DNA of 64,000 nucleotides from Imbricaverruca yamaguchii (lineage: Eukaryota > Arthropoda > Thecostraca > Neoverrucidae): positions 277,501 to 341,500 of the forward strand of contig JAOTOL010001309.1 in NCBI GenBank assembly GCA_034440575.1, in the 5' to 3' direction. Within the stretch, counting starts at the first letter, position 1; each line of letters begins with the position of its first letter. This document shows positions 29,261 to 41,519 of the stretch, piece after piece. The notes beneath the pieces were generated by a model that did no database searches, was not told the origin of the DNA, and worked only from the letters and a program-made list of their open reading frames with translations. A program made the translations under genes and the position numbers.

Positions 29261-29417
29261 GGCGTCGGTAGCTCAGTCGTTAAGCTAAGCGTCTGGCAAG
29301 CCAGAGGTACGGGGTTCGATTCCCCGCGATGCCCGCCCCTCTTGCTAGGGTGAGAGGCAGACAACGCCATGGTCTTGGCTACTGAGTGCTTCGTAAAGCA
29401 ACAATCCAATCCAATCC
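29261..29417 (+). mobile_element. tRNA-derived SINE (SINE-B), full length
   Basis: The 5' part (29260-29334) folds like a tRNA. Acceptor strands GGGCGTC and GATGCCC pair, an A-box-like TAGCTCAGTCGTTAAGC is present, and the B box is GGTTCGATTCC at 29314-29324. The anticodon arm is abnormal: TCTGG and CCAGA enclose only CAAG, so the loop has lost bases and it is not a working tRNA. A 66-bp body ends in TGCTTCGTAAAGCA, a small hairpin, followed by (CAATC)n. This arrangement is typical of SINEs mobilised by LINEs that recognise a 3' hairpin and tandem tail. A perfect 14-bp target-site duplication flanks it. Confidence 0.9.
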
Positions 29418-29431
29418 TCCACGTGACATTG
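29418..29431 (+). repeat. Target-site duplication, right copy (SINE-B)
   Basis: Exact repeat of 29247-29260. Confidence 0.9.
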
Positions 29432-29570
29432 CTTCTCGTATGGATCACAGCCAAGATGATGCCATTCGACAGCCGATGGCACGCTGTCTGGTCGCGACAT
29501 GCATGCACTTATGAGTGTCTATTACAAATCTGGACATACCTCCACTTCAATTTATGACTTTACTAATAAT

Positions 29571-30402
29571 TTAACCCTCCCCGTCTTTCCGGTCATATAC
29601 TCACACCCAGTCTCGTGGGGGAGGGGGTGAAACAAACCCCCCTCTAATCTCGAACTAAGCGTCGCACGGAAGCGAAAGATGTGTCATCAGAGAGCGCTCG
29701 ACGAACAGGGTGAGAAACCACCATCCATAATTTCATCCTCTCCAAAAAGTAACGTCACTATGGGTCTAGGTTTTCACGACTTACATGATGTTTTTGGCTC
29801 TGGGTGTTCATTTTGTGGAGATTTTAAAAACAAAAAATTATTGGAGTCAGAAAAGGAAGACGAAATCGGTCATGGCCCTAAAATGTTTCCCCACCAAAAA
29901 GTGAACTATTGTTAATTATCAAAATTTTGAGTTTTCAATTTTCTTGAATTTTTATTTTCTGATGTGTAGAGCGGACCGAACAATGCTGTTCCAAGTCAAC
30001 TTGCTATCATAAAACGCTTACTTCAGCCAGACTCTTCGACTTTAGCCATAATGGGCAAATGTGGAAGACTAATAAGTAATCAAAAATTGAAAAAATCACA
30101 ACTTCTTCCCATGCGTTTTGTTTCGTCCCTAAATATAAGCAAACACTGAAGGTTACTTTAAGCTATCTTTATCCGTCAAAACGTGACGACTGGTTTAACT
30201 TTTCTGAAGGTGACCTCATTTCACCTTGATTAACTTATTGACCCAAGATGATATGGTCTCAAAATTATCACACAACATGCCAAATTGATGTAGGAAAGGG
30301 TATGCCAAATTTCGGCGCGCAATAGCGCGCAGTCCTTTCGCTATCCGCGGAAAGCCTTAGGGGGCGCATATCAACCCCCTCCCCCGAGACGGCGTGTGTT
30401 AA
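29571..30402 (-). mobile_element. TTAA-element copy E3, 832 bp, reverse orientation
   Basis: Both ends begin with TTAA: the plus left end is TTAACCCTCCCCGTCTTTCC, and the right end reverse-complemented is TTAACACACGCCGTCTCGGG. The order of landmarks is the reverse complement of E2 and E4 (CCTAAAGATAAGC-like, CGTGACGACTGG, AATTGATG). The left terminus matches the far end of E4 (TTAA..CGTCTTTCCGGTCA). Both termini contain GTCTCG followed by a G-run and then a C-run. It has no coding capacity and looks like a MITE-type passenger of a TTAA-specific transposase. Confidence 0.65.
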
Positions 30403-30540
30403 TACTATGCTCTAGACAATAACTTTGACATTTAATGCTCCTATCTGTTTTCAACGCCTGGGACTTAAATGAGGACGAGAGACGACACATTGTCGTGCAA
30501 CTATTTTTATTCCAAATCACGGAGTTGAGCACAACTTACA

Positions 30541-30723
30541 TTGAATAACATTTGGTTGGTTATTGGTTTTACGACACACCGACCGTTGAATTATGTAGCT
30601 TCGCCAATCTCTCACGCCGATTAGTCGCGGGCGAAGAGTAGCGACAGGTGAGACTCGAACCCACAACCTTTTGATTGTGAGACGAGCAACTTACCCCTAT
30701 ACCACTTTTCCTCTTGAATAACA
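30541..30723 (-). mobile_element. tRNA-derived SINE (SINE-A copy 1) with flanking duplication
   Basis: TTGAATAACA at 30541-30550 and 30714-30723 flanks the element. On the minus strand it starts GAGGAAAAGTGGTATAGGGG, has a B box GGTTCGAGTCTC (complement of 30650-30661), then a body with AATCGGCGTGAGAGATTGGC and GGTGTGTCGTAAAACCAA, and ends in AATAACCAACC. Copies at 48387-48542 and 49533-49679 share the body and tail. The tRNA part resembles an Asp/Glu/Val-type tRNA, but the isotype cannot be decided. Confidence 0.88.
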
Positions 30724-30859
30724 CTTCCAGGGGCAAGGATTGTGCATATCTTGTGTGCATGTTGTGATAGATTCACATAATCGCAGAAGGGGCAGGGATT
30801 GAGAGAATGGCCGCGTCTGGAAACAAGGTCCATACGATGAACGCACGGAAAGTGAAGTG

Positions 30860-31856
<997 letters not shown>

Positions 31857-32972
31857 GCCATCGACACTGCTGTGTGTGATTCAGAAAATCGTGACTGCAT
31901 GATGGGTGGGTGTGATGAGTGTCCCGGCGAGGAAGGTGTGATGGAAATCTTGAACATACTAGTCGAAGAGTCAGACAATGACGACGTTGACAGTGAGGAG
32001 GAGGTCCACTACAAGCGGTGGGACAGCACTGACCGCTGCACGCTCCAAGAAATCGTCGCAAGCCAGGGCGAGTGCATCGAGAGACTGAGCTCCGCCATAG
32101 TGAAGCTGACAAGTCATCACCTCGAGGCGAAGGCTCAGTCAACGCACTTCAAGCATCTGAAGGAGACCGTTAAAGATGGCGAAGTTATTGTCCAAGGAGA
32201 CTTTGCCGATAGCTTCTCCTTCGTGGTGCAGGATGCCGCCCAAGGTTTTCACTGGGACACAGCGCAGAGCACCGTGCACCCGTTCGTGGTGTACTGGCGC
32301 CAAGAGAGCAGCGACACCAGAGCTTCTGCATGATATCTGACGCCACAAAGCATAGAACTAGCACTGTGCACGCCTTCCTGCGCCAACTGGTACCAGCAAT
32401 AAAGGAAGAGGTTCCCGGGCTCATGAAAATGCATTACTTCACGGACGGATGCGCTGCGCAATACAAAAACAAGTACAGCTTCGCGAATGTGTGCTATCAT
32501 GACATCGACTTCTCCGGTGTGACATGTGAGTGACACTTTTTCGCCACGTCCCACGGGAGGGGAGCGTGCGATGGTATAGGCGGCACCGTGAAACGCGCCA
32601 CGTACCTCGAGAGCCTGCGGCGCCCGGTAAAAGATAAAATCACACCAGAAGACATGTACCGATTTCTCGCCGGGTAGCTTGTGACAAAGATCAAGTTTTT
32701 CTACGTCACAAAAGAGGAAGTGCAGAAGGCTGAGCAGGAGCTGAATGGTCGCTTCACCATAGCCGTGACGATCAAGGGAACAAGAAAGCATCACAGGGTC
32801 TGGCTTGTGAGTCAGAAAATAATGCGGATCCACGTCCTCACAGAAGACAAGACTGGCAAGCATGTCAAGGTGTTGAAGTGATATGTTGGTGCGCTGGTGT
32901 CGTATTCTATCGATAGGTATATGTATATGTCAATGGGCACCTGCAATTGTATCGGCGACCTGACCTCAGGTC

Positions 32973-32986
32973 AGGTCACGTGACCT
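32973..32986. promoter_or_regulatory. AGGTCACGTGACCT palindrome
   Basis: A perfect 14-bp palindrome that combines an E-box (CACGTG) with inverted AGGTCA half-sites. The same motif occurs at 33446-33459, with a one-base-shorter version at 31218-31230. All three are in or next to the long-inverted-repeat transposon. A regulatory or transposase-binding role is inferred only. Confidence 0.4.
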
Positions 32987-33069
32987 AACTTGACCCATCT
33001 GGGTCATTCCACGTATCACCGTAACCGTCTCGATGTTACGAACACAATGGCATTGAGTTCAGCTGTTTA

Positions 33070-33830
33070 GCTCATTTAGGGATACAGTTTTAGCCAGAAA
33101 TAAATTCGTGACCGCAGATCCAATGACCTTGAACACCTAATGTCAATGCCACCATATGACCTGATGGCAGTATAACATGCATCAACCGACAAGTTTCGTC
33201 GCCGGGAGCCACTCTGGACCATTTCGAAACTGTATGCCAAATAGCTGCGAAGTTATCAACGGACCGGGCCCAACCAGCGTGTTGTGTCAGCATTGCGATG
33301 CCCAAAAGTACTTTTTACTGGTCGTACCCCACGTTTTTTTATTATTTATCTGAAATTGCCTGAATGGGGCTCAAATCATCATCAGACGAAACTTATAATT
33401 TCAGCAACAAAAAGGTCAAGGTCACGCCGCAAAAGATGGGTCACGAGGTCACGTGACCTAGTAAATTGAAAATCGAAAATCCGAGATAGCCAACTTGTTC
33501 CGTGATTCATCCCAATTCAACCCAAAAAAGTTCAATGCAATAGCTCTTAGTCTCGGAGTTATGGGTCGTCAAAGTTAGGCTTCTTCTACCTTTGAAAATT
33601 TGCCAAGACTATCTTCCAAAATAATTTTTGGGGATTCTTTTTCATCATAAGCGATTTGTTTGCCATTGAAAGCCCCGGTACATAACTTTTCAAGAAAATA
33701 CAAAATGGTCGGACGGCACACGCCGGTTGAGTTACCATGGAATGCCTCTGCAGTAAAGGCCATATTAGCAAACTGCTTAAACCCAAATGTGGACTCGACT
33801 ACTTCCTTCCGTAATAGGCCCGACCGCACT
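33070..33830 (-). repeat. Right long terminal inverted repeat
   Basis: Reverse-complement homologue of 30860-31856 without the (TA)n insertion. The minus-strand reading of 33575-33829 stays open for 84 codons (FLEKLCTGAFNGKQI), and the left repeat read on the plus strand at 30983 onward encodes the similar KLCTRGFKGKQF. A coding sequence may once have extended into the repeats, or the shared reading may simply follow from the DNA similarity. Confidence 0.75.
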
Positions 33831-34087
33831 CAAGCCCACAAAGAGAGCGTTAAGGTATGGTGCCTCAAGTTGTGCCGAGGACCCTTCAGTGCTGCGGAAG
33901 ATCGTGATGAATAAGAAAACGTATTTTTGATTCGAATGTTCTGAGCATTCCAGAAATAGAGGATATTGCACCAGTGCTAAGTCTGAATGCCATCAAGATG
34001 CTAAGTTCAAGACAAAGAAGTGTTCACAGCGAGTGATGTTATGGCCGGCCATATCCTCGCGTGGCGCGTGTACAACCCTGATACAGG

Positions 34088-34147
34088 AACTAGGTGCTTT
34101 GGACGGCATAGTCGAAAGGTGCTAACTAGGTGCTTTGGACGGCATTA
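34088..34147. repeat. Short direct duplication beside E4
   Basis: AACTAGGTGCTTTGGACGGC followed by AT occurs twice about 38 bp apart, immediately before the TTAA that begins E4. Confidence 0.7.
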
Positions 34148-34997
34148 ACCCGTCCCATCTCGGGGGTCTTAAACCGCCCCCCTCAGGTATTTCACGAATA
34201 GCGGACGAACGGCGCGCGGCAGCGCGCCCAACTTTGGCATACTTTCTCCCACATCAATTTTACATGCTGATTCAACATTTTTAGTTCAGGTCATGTAGGG
34301 TCAAGGAGTTAGTCAAGGTCAAGTGTGTTAGTCAAGGTCAAGGAGTTAGTCAACCTCCAAAATGTGCAACCAGTCGCCACGCTTTAACGGATACAGATAT
34401 TTTAATGAAGCTTTCAGTGTTTGCTTATCTTTACGGATGCAACAAAACGGACGAGTTGATTTTTTTTTTCGTTTTGGACTACGTATAAATTTTGCGTATT
34501 TGCCAAATTGCAGTTCAAATACAGGATACTGGCTAGAGTAAGCATTTTTATTAGGGCAAGTTGACTTCCAACAACATTTCTCGGTCTGCTCTACCCATTA
34601 GAAAATGAAAATGAAAGAAAACTTGGAAACTTGAAATTATGATTTTTATTTTTTTTTTTTTTTTTTTTTGGGGGGGGAATTATAACCCTGGTAGATTTCG
34701 CTGTCCTTTTCTCATTTCAAATACATTTTTCTTTCTTTCATATATCCCTCAAAATAAACTCCCCAGAGTCAAAAATATGATGTAAGTTGTGAAAAGTCGT
34801 TAAAATCTAGCCCCCTGGTGACGTCACTTTTGGGGGAAACAATTTGGGAGGGTGGACCCGGACCCTACTCGTCGAGCGCCTTCCGATGACACCTCTTTCG
34901 TTTTCGTGCAATGCATAGTTTGGATTTTAGAGGGGGTCTTCAACCGCCCCCCCGAGACGGAGTGGGAGGGTTTGACCGGAAAGACGGCGCGTTTTAA
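34145..34997 (+). mobile_element. TTAA-element copy E4, 853 bp
   Basis: It starts TTAACCCGTCCCATCTCGGG and ends, reverse-complemented, TTAAAACGCGCCGTCTTTCC, so both ends carry TTAA. It is colinear with E2 and inverted relative to E3. A T-run followed by a G-run lies at about 34648-34677. TCAAGGTCA occurs at 34313-34321 and 34332-34340. There is no coding capacity. Together with E3 it brackets the long-inverted-repeat transposon in mirror orientation. Confidence 0.68.
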
Positions 34998-35043
34998 GAA
35001 GCGCTTGGTGCTGTTTCTGGGGAAACGATATGTAGAGCGATAA

Positions 35044-35367
35044 TTCATCATTTGGCCCGATGGGACCACGTGCCAATACAAATCTGAAGTGCAAGAGTAC
35101 CTCAAAGCAGAACATATTGGCTAAGCTGGTTGTCAGGAAGACACTTCGAACGCGCCTGAATTTCTCTCAATCGAGTCCATTTGGGTTCTGCCGAAGGGCG
35201 CTGTTGATGAGGAAAAATGTGAAGCGATAAACAAGAAACAGCTCGTGAAAACATCAGAAAAAGTGAGGCACATCACCATGGAGGTTGTGCGGAAGTATTA
35301 CAAACGCATGCGAACTCAACACTGTAGTGGGTCTCTAGAGCATCGATGCGCTGAACTGAAAGCATGA
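35044..35367 (+). pseudogene. Decayed coding frame, probably transposon-derived
   Basis: One frame reads for 107 codons to a TGA at 35365-35367 with a single internal TAA at 35122-35124. The translation looks like real protein. It begins IIWPDGTTCQYKSEVQEYL, has a central ESIWVLPKGAVDEEKCEAI and a basic end VRKYYKRMRTQHC. The DGTTCQYK segment recalls DGCAAQYKN of the pseudogene 2.6 kb upstream, but the rest does not align visibly. It starts right after the end of E4, so an upstream part may be separated by that element. No family is assigned. Confidence 0.4.
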
Positions 35368-35369
35368 AT

Positions 35370-37850
35370 CTCTGTGTTTCCCCAACTTATCGTGACAGAA
35401 TGCCGTGATAAACTGGGTTTTACAAATATTTCAGCTCATCCTGATATTTTTGTCGCGATAAATTGAAACGCATGCTATAAGCCATAATCGGTCGGGAGAT
35501 CAGTTCATAGCGACCCACGGTGATGTACCACGATGCACTATTTTATGGCAACACGAATAATTAAGCGGAATTGAAGTGTGTAAAGCTGGGTGCACCTGTA
35601 CTCATATTAGATCAGACGAGACCAGATGCAAATCCGCGAGTTGGTAACCGCAATGTCTTTGCATTTGGGCTGACAAGAATGATACTTCTGTCACGCCCGC
35701 TATTTATTCTTACGATGACGCCTACATGGTTGAGAAGCGATGCACCAGTTGGAGTTAGCAGCTCCTCGCCGATACCAGCCATTTTCAGGACGTCGCCTCG
35801 TCCTTGATTATGATTGACGTAGTTTGTCATTGAAGGATCAAGGCAGCTGACTGAGCAAGCTCCGACCAATCAGGTGGCGAGTCGTGATGTCACCAGCACA
35901 CGTCAAATGACTATTGTTGACCCAGGAAGCAACTGGAAGTGTCGACCTTGTGGCTCGGAGTTGATGCCTGAGCTATGGTAAGCTTGCCATGCAATGCGGC
36001 TGAAATTGCATTTTGAGTGCTGATCGGTGGCGCAACCAGGATTTTCTTAAGAGGGGTGCAACCAAAAAAAAAATGAAGCGATAGCGAACGCTTTCGGCAC
36101 GCTTCGCACGCCTGCAATTCCTGCTTTTGAGTAGTGAAAATTCAAACAAATGTTTCTTCATATGGTGCATTTTTGGTTGCTAAATGACGGGGTGCCCCCT
36201 TGGCTGTGCCTCTCGGGATAGAACGTTAGCGCAGAGCCTCCACTTCTGATTGAAAACTGTGCAACAGCTGCGCAGTGTTTGCTGAAACGCATTGTATTGG
36301 TGGGTAAAGGAGCACGTTGTTCAAAGCCGGTAGGAAGCACAACGCGTGAAGAGCAAGCGACAAGGGTAGCGTCAAAACATTTGGTTGCTTACGACATGGC
36401 AAGGTGTCCACATACATGGTGTCGTTCTATATCTGTTTGTATGCAGACTGTAACCATCTATTTTTTGACATGTTCTCATACGACGTATCACTTGGCGTCT
36501 ATGATACACCGCTTTTATCCCCGACGGGGCTGTCACAGTGGATTATATCTTGCACTGGCGTTCATGACTTCGGCATGAAGCCCAAAACCATTGTCACCGG
36601 TAGCTGAAACAGCACTCATGGGGATAATAAAACACTGATAGTACGAAGCCAACATGATGCTGTAGAATAGAGCTCCGGTGCGGCGGTCTGTCCGCCACGG
36701 CTGGTACAACGATGTGCACATGCTGGACGCTCAACATGCGAGCACAATTACGGATAACAATGCTGCATTCAAGGGAGGGAACACACATCCACAGCTCATG
36801 ATGAAAACGGACACAAGCGAGGGGCCTCCCATTCTTGACCGGTACGGGCGTCATCTCCCCCGCAAACACGGAACTGCTCTGACCACACCACCCGGAGACT
36901 GACTTCGGGACTGACTTTGCGGCCGACCACATTGATTACTGTGCAAACTGTAGAGGTGCCCCATGCAACGGCTGGGGCGTTCTTCTGCACACCGCAGGAG
37001 TGCCCATAAAGATGTCTGGGGCTAGGGCTCTCGCAGTCCCGCTGGTTGGCCACTGTGAGGAACTTGCGATAAAACGTGATGAGTCGACGCTAAGGAGAGT
37101 CGAGCCGAGATCATGTTTTTGCGATGCGAGCCAACTAAACAAAAGGTACAAAAGGTTGTAGCAAAACAAGGGTTCCATTATTCCAACTTCCATTATCTGG
37201 GTATGTGGCTCCCTGTCGCGATGATGTTGGGTGCATCCGTGCCTGTTTGAGATCTGCAACCCTGAGCTGTCCTGCCCCATTAAAAAATGGGGCAGTGGTG
37301 CCGACCGTGATGGAGCCCCAGAACTCTGAGGGCCCAAGATGAAAGTTCGTCACATCAACTTCGAAGAACGTGGCGGACCCTAGATGTCCTACAGGTGCAG
37401 GCGTGGTTAAATATCCTTTAAAAAATATTAATTGGGCAGCGCAGGAGCGAAACATGAAAAAAATATTGTTGCGAAGAGGGCATGGAAGACTTTTGATATA
37501 ATTATTTCCAAACAACGATAATGAGCCTTGTGTTAAATCGCACAAATTTTGGTGAGACTGATCGCCCCACAAGCGTGGAAATATGGAAAGGTCGACTTCA
37601 GCACCAGCGCAATCGTATTCCATGAGCCACCTTAATAAGAAGCCGAAAGTTGGTGGAATTCAACCTCTAATCTGTTCCGACGCCTGAATTCAGGACATCG
37701 TGTTCAGGAATTGGCTGCGGAGGCTCTTGCCAGTGATACTTTTGGAGCCAAACACAAGTCCTCCAACGCCATGTCAAGCACCTACTGCTTAAGCAGTTGG
37801 TATGCGACTTTGCCAGGGCAGTAAAGGTGAAAGTTTGCACCCCTACTGTA
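35370..37850. other. Unassigned sequence
   Basis: Several open frames (for example minus 37135-37623, 162 codons) match no family I recognise and lack splice or start context. No RNA gene or element termini are visible. Confidence 0.5.
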
Positions 37851-37856
37851 GATGTC

Positions 37857-37910
37857 GGGCAATATGTGCATGCAAGCACATATTGCCCATCGCTGTACAC
37901 ATGTGTACAG
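37857..37910. repeat. Two adjacent palindromes
   Basis: GGGCAATATGTGC (37857-37869) and its exact complement (37876-37888) form a hairpin with a 6-base loop. Four bases later, CTGTACACATGTGTACAG (37893-37910) is a perfect 18-bp palindrome. Confidence 0.85.
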
Positions 37911-38422
37911 AGTCTTCAAGCATTACGAAAAGTTATGTAGCCCCAGGTTCAGAAGAATGAACAGATTATAACGCTAGAGGCATTGATAAAATACGCCCGC
38001 CTCCATTCGGTTCGAAACGTCCGACGTCACAGCAATAGCACTTTGCCGTCTGATTTGTACACTTGAAGTGAGCTGCCCATCGGACATGGTCTCGGCTAAA
38101 AAAAAACATTTCGCAAAGTACAATATGCCCGAATAGTGTTCCGCTGTTTGGTAAGTTGCAGCACACAGTCATTTACTCAGATTAAAGCGTGTGGAACACA
38201 AGTTTTTGACGTGGTTGGCTTGCCACACGATCCAAACACCACCGCCCCTAGATTACCAGGAACCGATAAGATGGCATGGCATACAACCATTGCGTGCGAA
38301 ACGTGCGCGATCGAACGTTATTCTACTATAATAAAGTGTTCCGAGGAACGATTGTATACTTGCATTATTTTCTAATGAGGCATTGTTCATTGTGCGTCCT
38401 GCTCCCATGGGAGCAGGACAAG

Positions 38423-38482
38423 TTAGCTCAGAGTAGGCAAAGTCAATGCATGCATGCATTGACTTTGCCTACTCTGAGCTAA
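38423..38482. repeat. Perfect 60-bp palindrome with no spacer
   Basis: The arm starts TTAGCTCAGAGTAGGCAAAG and reaches the centre at ATGCATGCATGCAT (38446-38459); the second half is the exact reverse complement, ending CTTTGCCTACTCTGAGCTAA. All 30 base pairs match. A CCATGG palindrome within CTCCCATGGGAG lies 20 bp upstream. There is no coding context. Confidence 0.95.
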
Positions 38483-40140
38483 TGCCTGATGGTGATTCAG
38501 TCCACGACGAACCACGACTCGTCGCCGACCGGCTGCGGTGCGAAATGCAGGACAGGCCGTAAGGACGTGAGGTTCGCTGCCACAAGATACTTTGTTTGAT
38601 GAAATATTGGAAATACTACAGATGAAATATTATGATCACGGGGTAAACATGTTTTTATCCTAGACAACTGCCGGGGGATGTGAATTTTGCTTCTTTCATG
38701 CTTGTTTAAGGATAAGTCTCACAACTCGGTCGCGCTCGAATTTGACATACGTTCTGACAGTTGAATAGCTGATCTCTTATGTCAAACTTTTTGTCTGGAG
38801 ACTCAGGATCACCGAGCCAGGCGTTGTCAAAGTCAGGTCAGCGTCTTCGAAGGGTCATTCCCAGGTTTTGATTCCAGGAGCTGTCAAAAATAGGGTTCAA
38901 AGAGACATAAATGTTTTGCATACCAATGCTACTAGACATCGATACCGACTAACTATATGTCCAAATAAGAATAGCTGGTTGCCCAAAGAAAACGTATATT
39001 TTCTTCTCCTTATAGGCTTTACCCTAATGTCCACTGTGATTTATTAAGCCTCAACACTTTGACTGATTTGCTTAAGATCGAACATTAATCTGAATGAGTG
39101 GCACAAAACTAATCCAGAAAGGTAATACGCCTCTCACACCACGTATGTTTAAGCCATGCTAACTTCCACTAAAACATTATTCACTTTCATAACACTGCGT
39201 GAATTAATGACATGAATCCAATTATGTTGCTGGCCACCTGACAGGCGGGCACGGAGTTGTAAATGACACTCTCAGAGGAAAAAAAAGCCGAAACAATTAG
39301 GAAGGGTAGAGTTTAGTTTAGCATTAGTTTAGAAACCAAGTATCTATTCCACAGCTACCGAGACAATCTTAGAGTGTATTTTAGAATGCAGGTACGGATA
39401 AGTCGGGACGGCACGACCATTCGGGCACTAGTTTTATCTTGTTGGACGCATTCCTCCCGGGCCCGACAATGGGTCAGAAAATGCAAACATGACAGAACAC
39501 AGAACACAAATGACGAGACAGGAACGTCATTTATCGACCAGTTAGTACTGGGCACCACTTACCGCTGGATCTGCCAAAAATGCATAATATGCAAAACCAT
39601 TTGGCTCGCGAAACTGAGTACGTTCACCTCTTCCTCCCTGCACAATGCTCGAGGCAAACCGTGCAAGCAACTGGGCGCTCTGTGTCGACAGACACACACG
39701 CATCTGTGCTTCCACGCTCTCATCACTTAGTCCTCGTGAGGTGTGCTAATGTCACATTATACCGCTGTCGCACTGAAGCCGTGTTAGCTCGGCTGCAGTT
39801 GGCCATCAGCCATAGCCGGTCCGCAGCCTCGGTCGACACTGCACGGCACTGGCCGCCGCCGTTACAGTGCCACCACCGAGAGCACCTCCTTTCAAGGAGA
39901 GCTTGGTTGGTTGGTTATTGGGGTTTAAGGGCGGATCGACTGTCGCGGTTCATGCGCCCAACAAGAAGAGCTTAACGCGACTTCTTCCATCACAACCTGC
40001 TCGTGACCGTGCTTAAACGAAGCACTCGGATTACATGCATCTAACTTTCGGTGGCAATAGTCAGTGCTGTTGGAACAAGGCAGCTGATCCCGGAACGCCC
40101 GCTAATTTCACACACGTTTCACACACGCTAATTTCACACA
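38483..40140. other. Unassigned sequence except one retroelement stub
   Basis: Apart from the truncated insertion at 39894-39973, I see no supported features. A minor repeat of CTAATTTCACACACG lies at 40104-40142. Confidence 0.5.
39894..39973 (-). mobile_element. Very short 5'-truncated retroelement insertion
   Basis: AAGGAGAGCTT (39894-39904) and AAGAAGAGCTT (39963-39973) are a near-exact 11-bp duplication. Between them lie 58 bp which, on the minus strand, end CTTAAACCCCAATAACCAAC with further ACC repeats. That is a retroelement 3' tail with almost all of the body lost to 5' truncation. The tail style resembles SINE-A and SINE tails known from ticks. Confidence 0.7.
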
Positions 40141-40143
40141 CGT

Positions 40144-40871
40144 TCACATCTCTGTATCTTGCTTCTCTATTTGCGACCAGGCTGCACTAAGGCGTTCTTC
40201 CGGACTAGAGTTTGGCCAATAATAATTCAGAATGTTGTTCGCATGGCACACAGGTTCACAGGTGGAAGACACGCTCTTGCAGTTCACATTTTCGCAATGC
40301 CTCGGCATTGAACGTGGATATTTCATGAGAATGAGCGAACCAAAGTATAATATTTCGCTCTGACTGAGTTGCACTTCGCAAATCGAGGAATCGGTATCCT
40401 AACATGCTATGACGCTAACCAATTTTCTCCATATTGTGTTTTTTTCTCGCATAATCGCTCTTTCCACAGCACTGTCTGTGTATCGATGCTTTTCATTTAT
40501 TAAGCATAATTTGTAGATCATGCAGGCACCGTTGTGTGATACGCCTCCCAAATTGCATAGTGTCTCACATTTGAAACACAACTGCTTCGTTGAGCGAGAA
40601 TGGTGCAAGTATGGTCGAAGCGCCCTAAAGCCCAAACAACTAACTTATTAGCTGACAACTGCTCCGGTGGGTTACGATATAAATGATGTCAAGCCCTTTC
40701 CAGGTATTGAATGACATCATGGTTTGCCTCATCTGAATCATTTCTGAGTTGGATGTCTTCGATGTCAGTTTCGGGAGAGCAAGAATAATCGGTACTTAAA
40801 TTGCGAAGTTGCGAGGAAACAAAGCTGTGTTGTTTATCACCACGCGCAATATCCGCTCGGGAAAAAAACAC
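40144..40871 (-). other. Cluster of three protein-like minus-strand frames
   Basis: Three consecutive minus-strand frames (40689-40871, 40399-40635, 40144-40374) translate to sequences with a protein-like feel. The first is acidic (SPETDIEDIQLRNDSDEAN), the second has CFKCETLC, and the third ends NSSPEERLSAAWSQIEKQD. They could be exons or a frameshifted pseudogene. Candidate acceptors such as CGAAGTGCAACTCAG before the third frame exist but were not tested. No family is recognised. Chance occurrence is a serious alternative. Confidence 0.22.
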
Positions 40872-41129
40872 GCAAAGCTCGCACTAAATCTCCAGCGTTT
40901 GCCGTGCCGATGAAAAGCGTTTCGCCGCCGTCGAGACGAAATGCGCGGAGTGATTTAACGACAATTGTCGAGGAACCAGAATAATTTTATAGTGCCCCAG
41001 CGACCACCGAAACACGCGCACACAAATAGCACCACTGCCGGACCATTGAAAACTAGGGCACCCCCCCACGTCTTCTCCCTGGCACCATTCACGTCTTCTT
41101 CTCGTCATTCTCCACACCATCTCCCCTGA

Positions 41130-41425
41130 TCCTCAAGTCACCTCATCGTCATAGCCGACATCATCTCCTCGGCATCCGACCTCACCTCGTCATCGCCCAC
41201 ATCACCTCCCCGGCATCCCACCTCATCTCATCGTCACCGCCCACATCACCTTCCGCCGTCACCGCCCACATCACCTTCCGCCGTCACCGCCCACATCACC
41301 TTCCGCCGTCATCGCCCACATCACCTTCCGCCGTCACCGCCCACATCACCTTCCGCCGTCACCGCCCACATCACCTTCCGCCGTCACCGCCCACATCACC
41401 TTCCGCCGTCACCGCCCACGTCATC
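41130..41425. repeat. 25-bp minisatellite, ~7 copies, with degenerate left flank
   Basis: CCGTCACCGCCCACATCACC plus TTCCG repeats about seven times from 41240 to 41425 with almost no variation. Looser CATCGCC/CACATCACC phrases extend left to 41130. Confidence 0.93.
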
Positions 41426-41519
41426 CCAGCCACCACTACACACAAAACCTCGATCGCCACCACCACTGTCGAAGACCAACGGTCTACACCAGTGACCAAT
41501 GGGGGTTGTCCATCCCTCA

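Noticed and set aside
29260..29334. Functional tRNA gene
   Set aside because: The anticodon stem encloses only four bases, and the segment is the head of a SINE with tail and target duplication.
37135..37623. 162-codon minus-strand gene
   Set aside because: The translation resembles no family I know and the region shows no codon-like pattern by eye.
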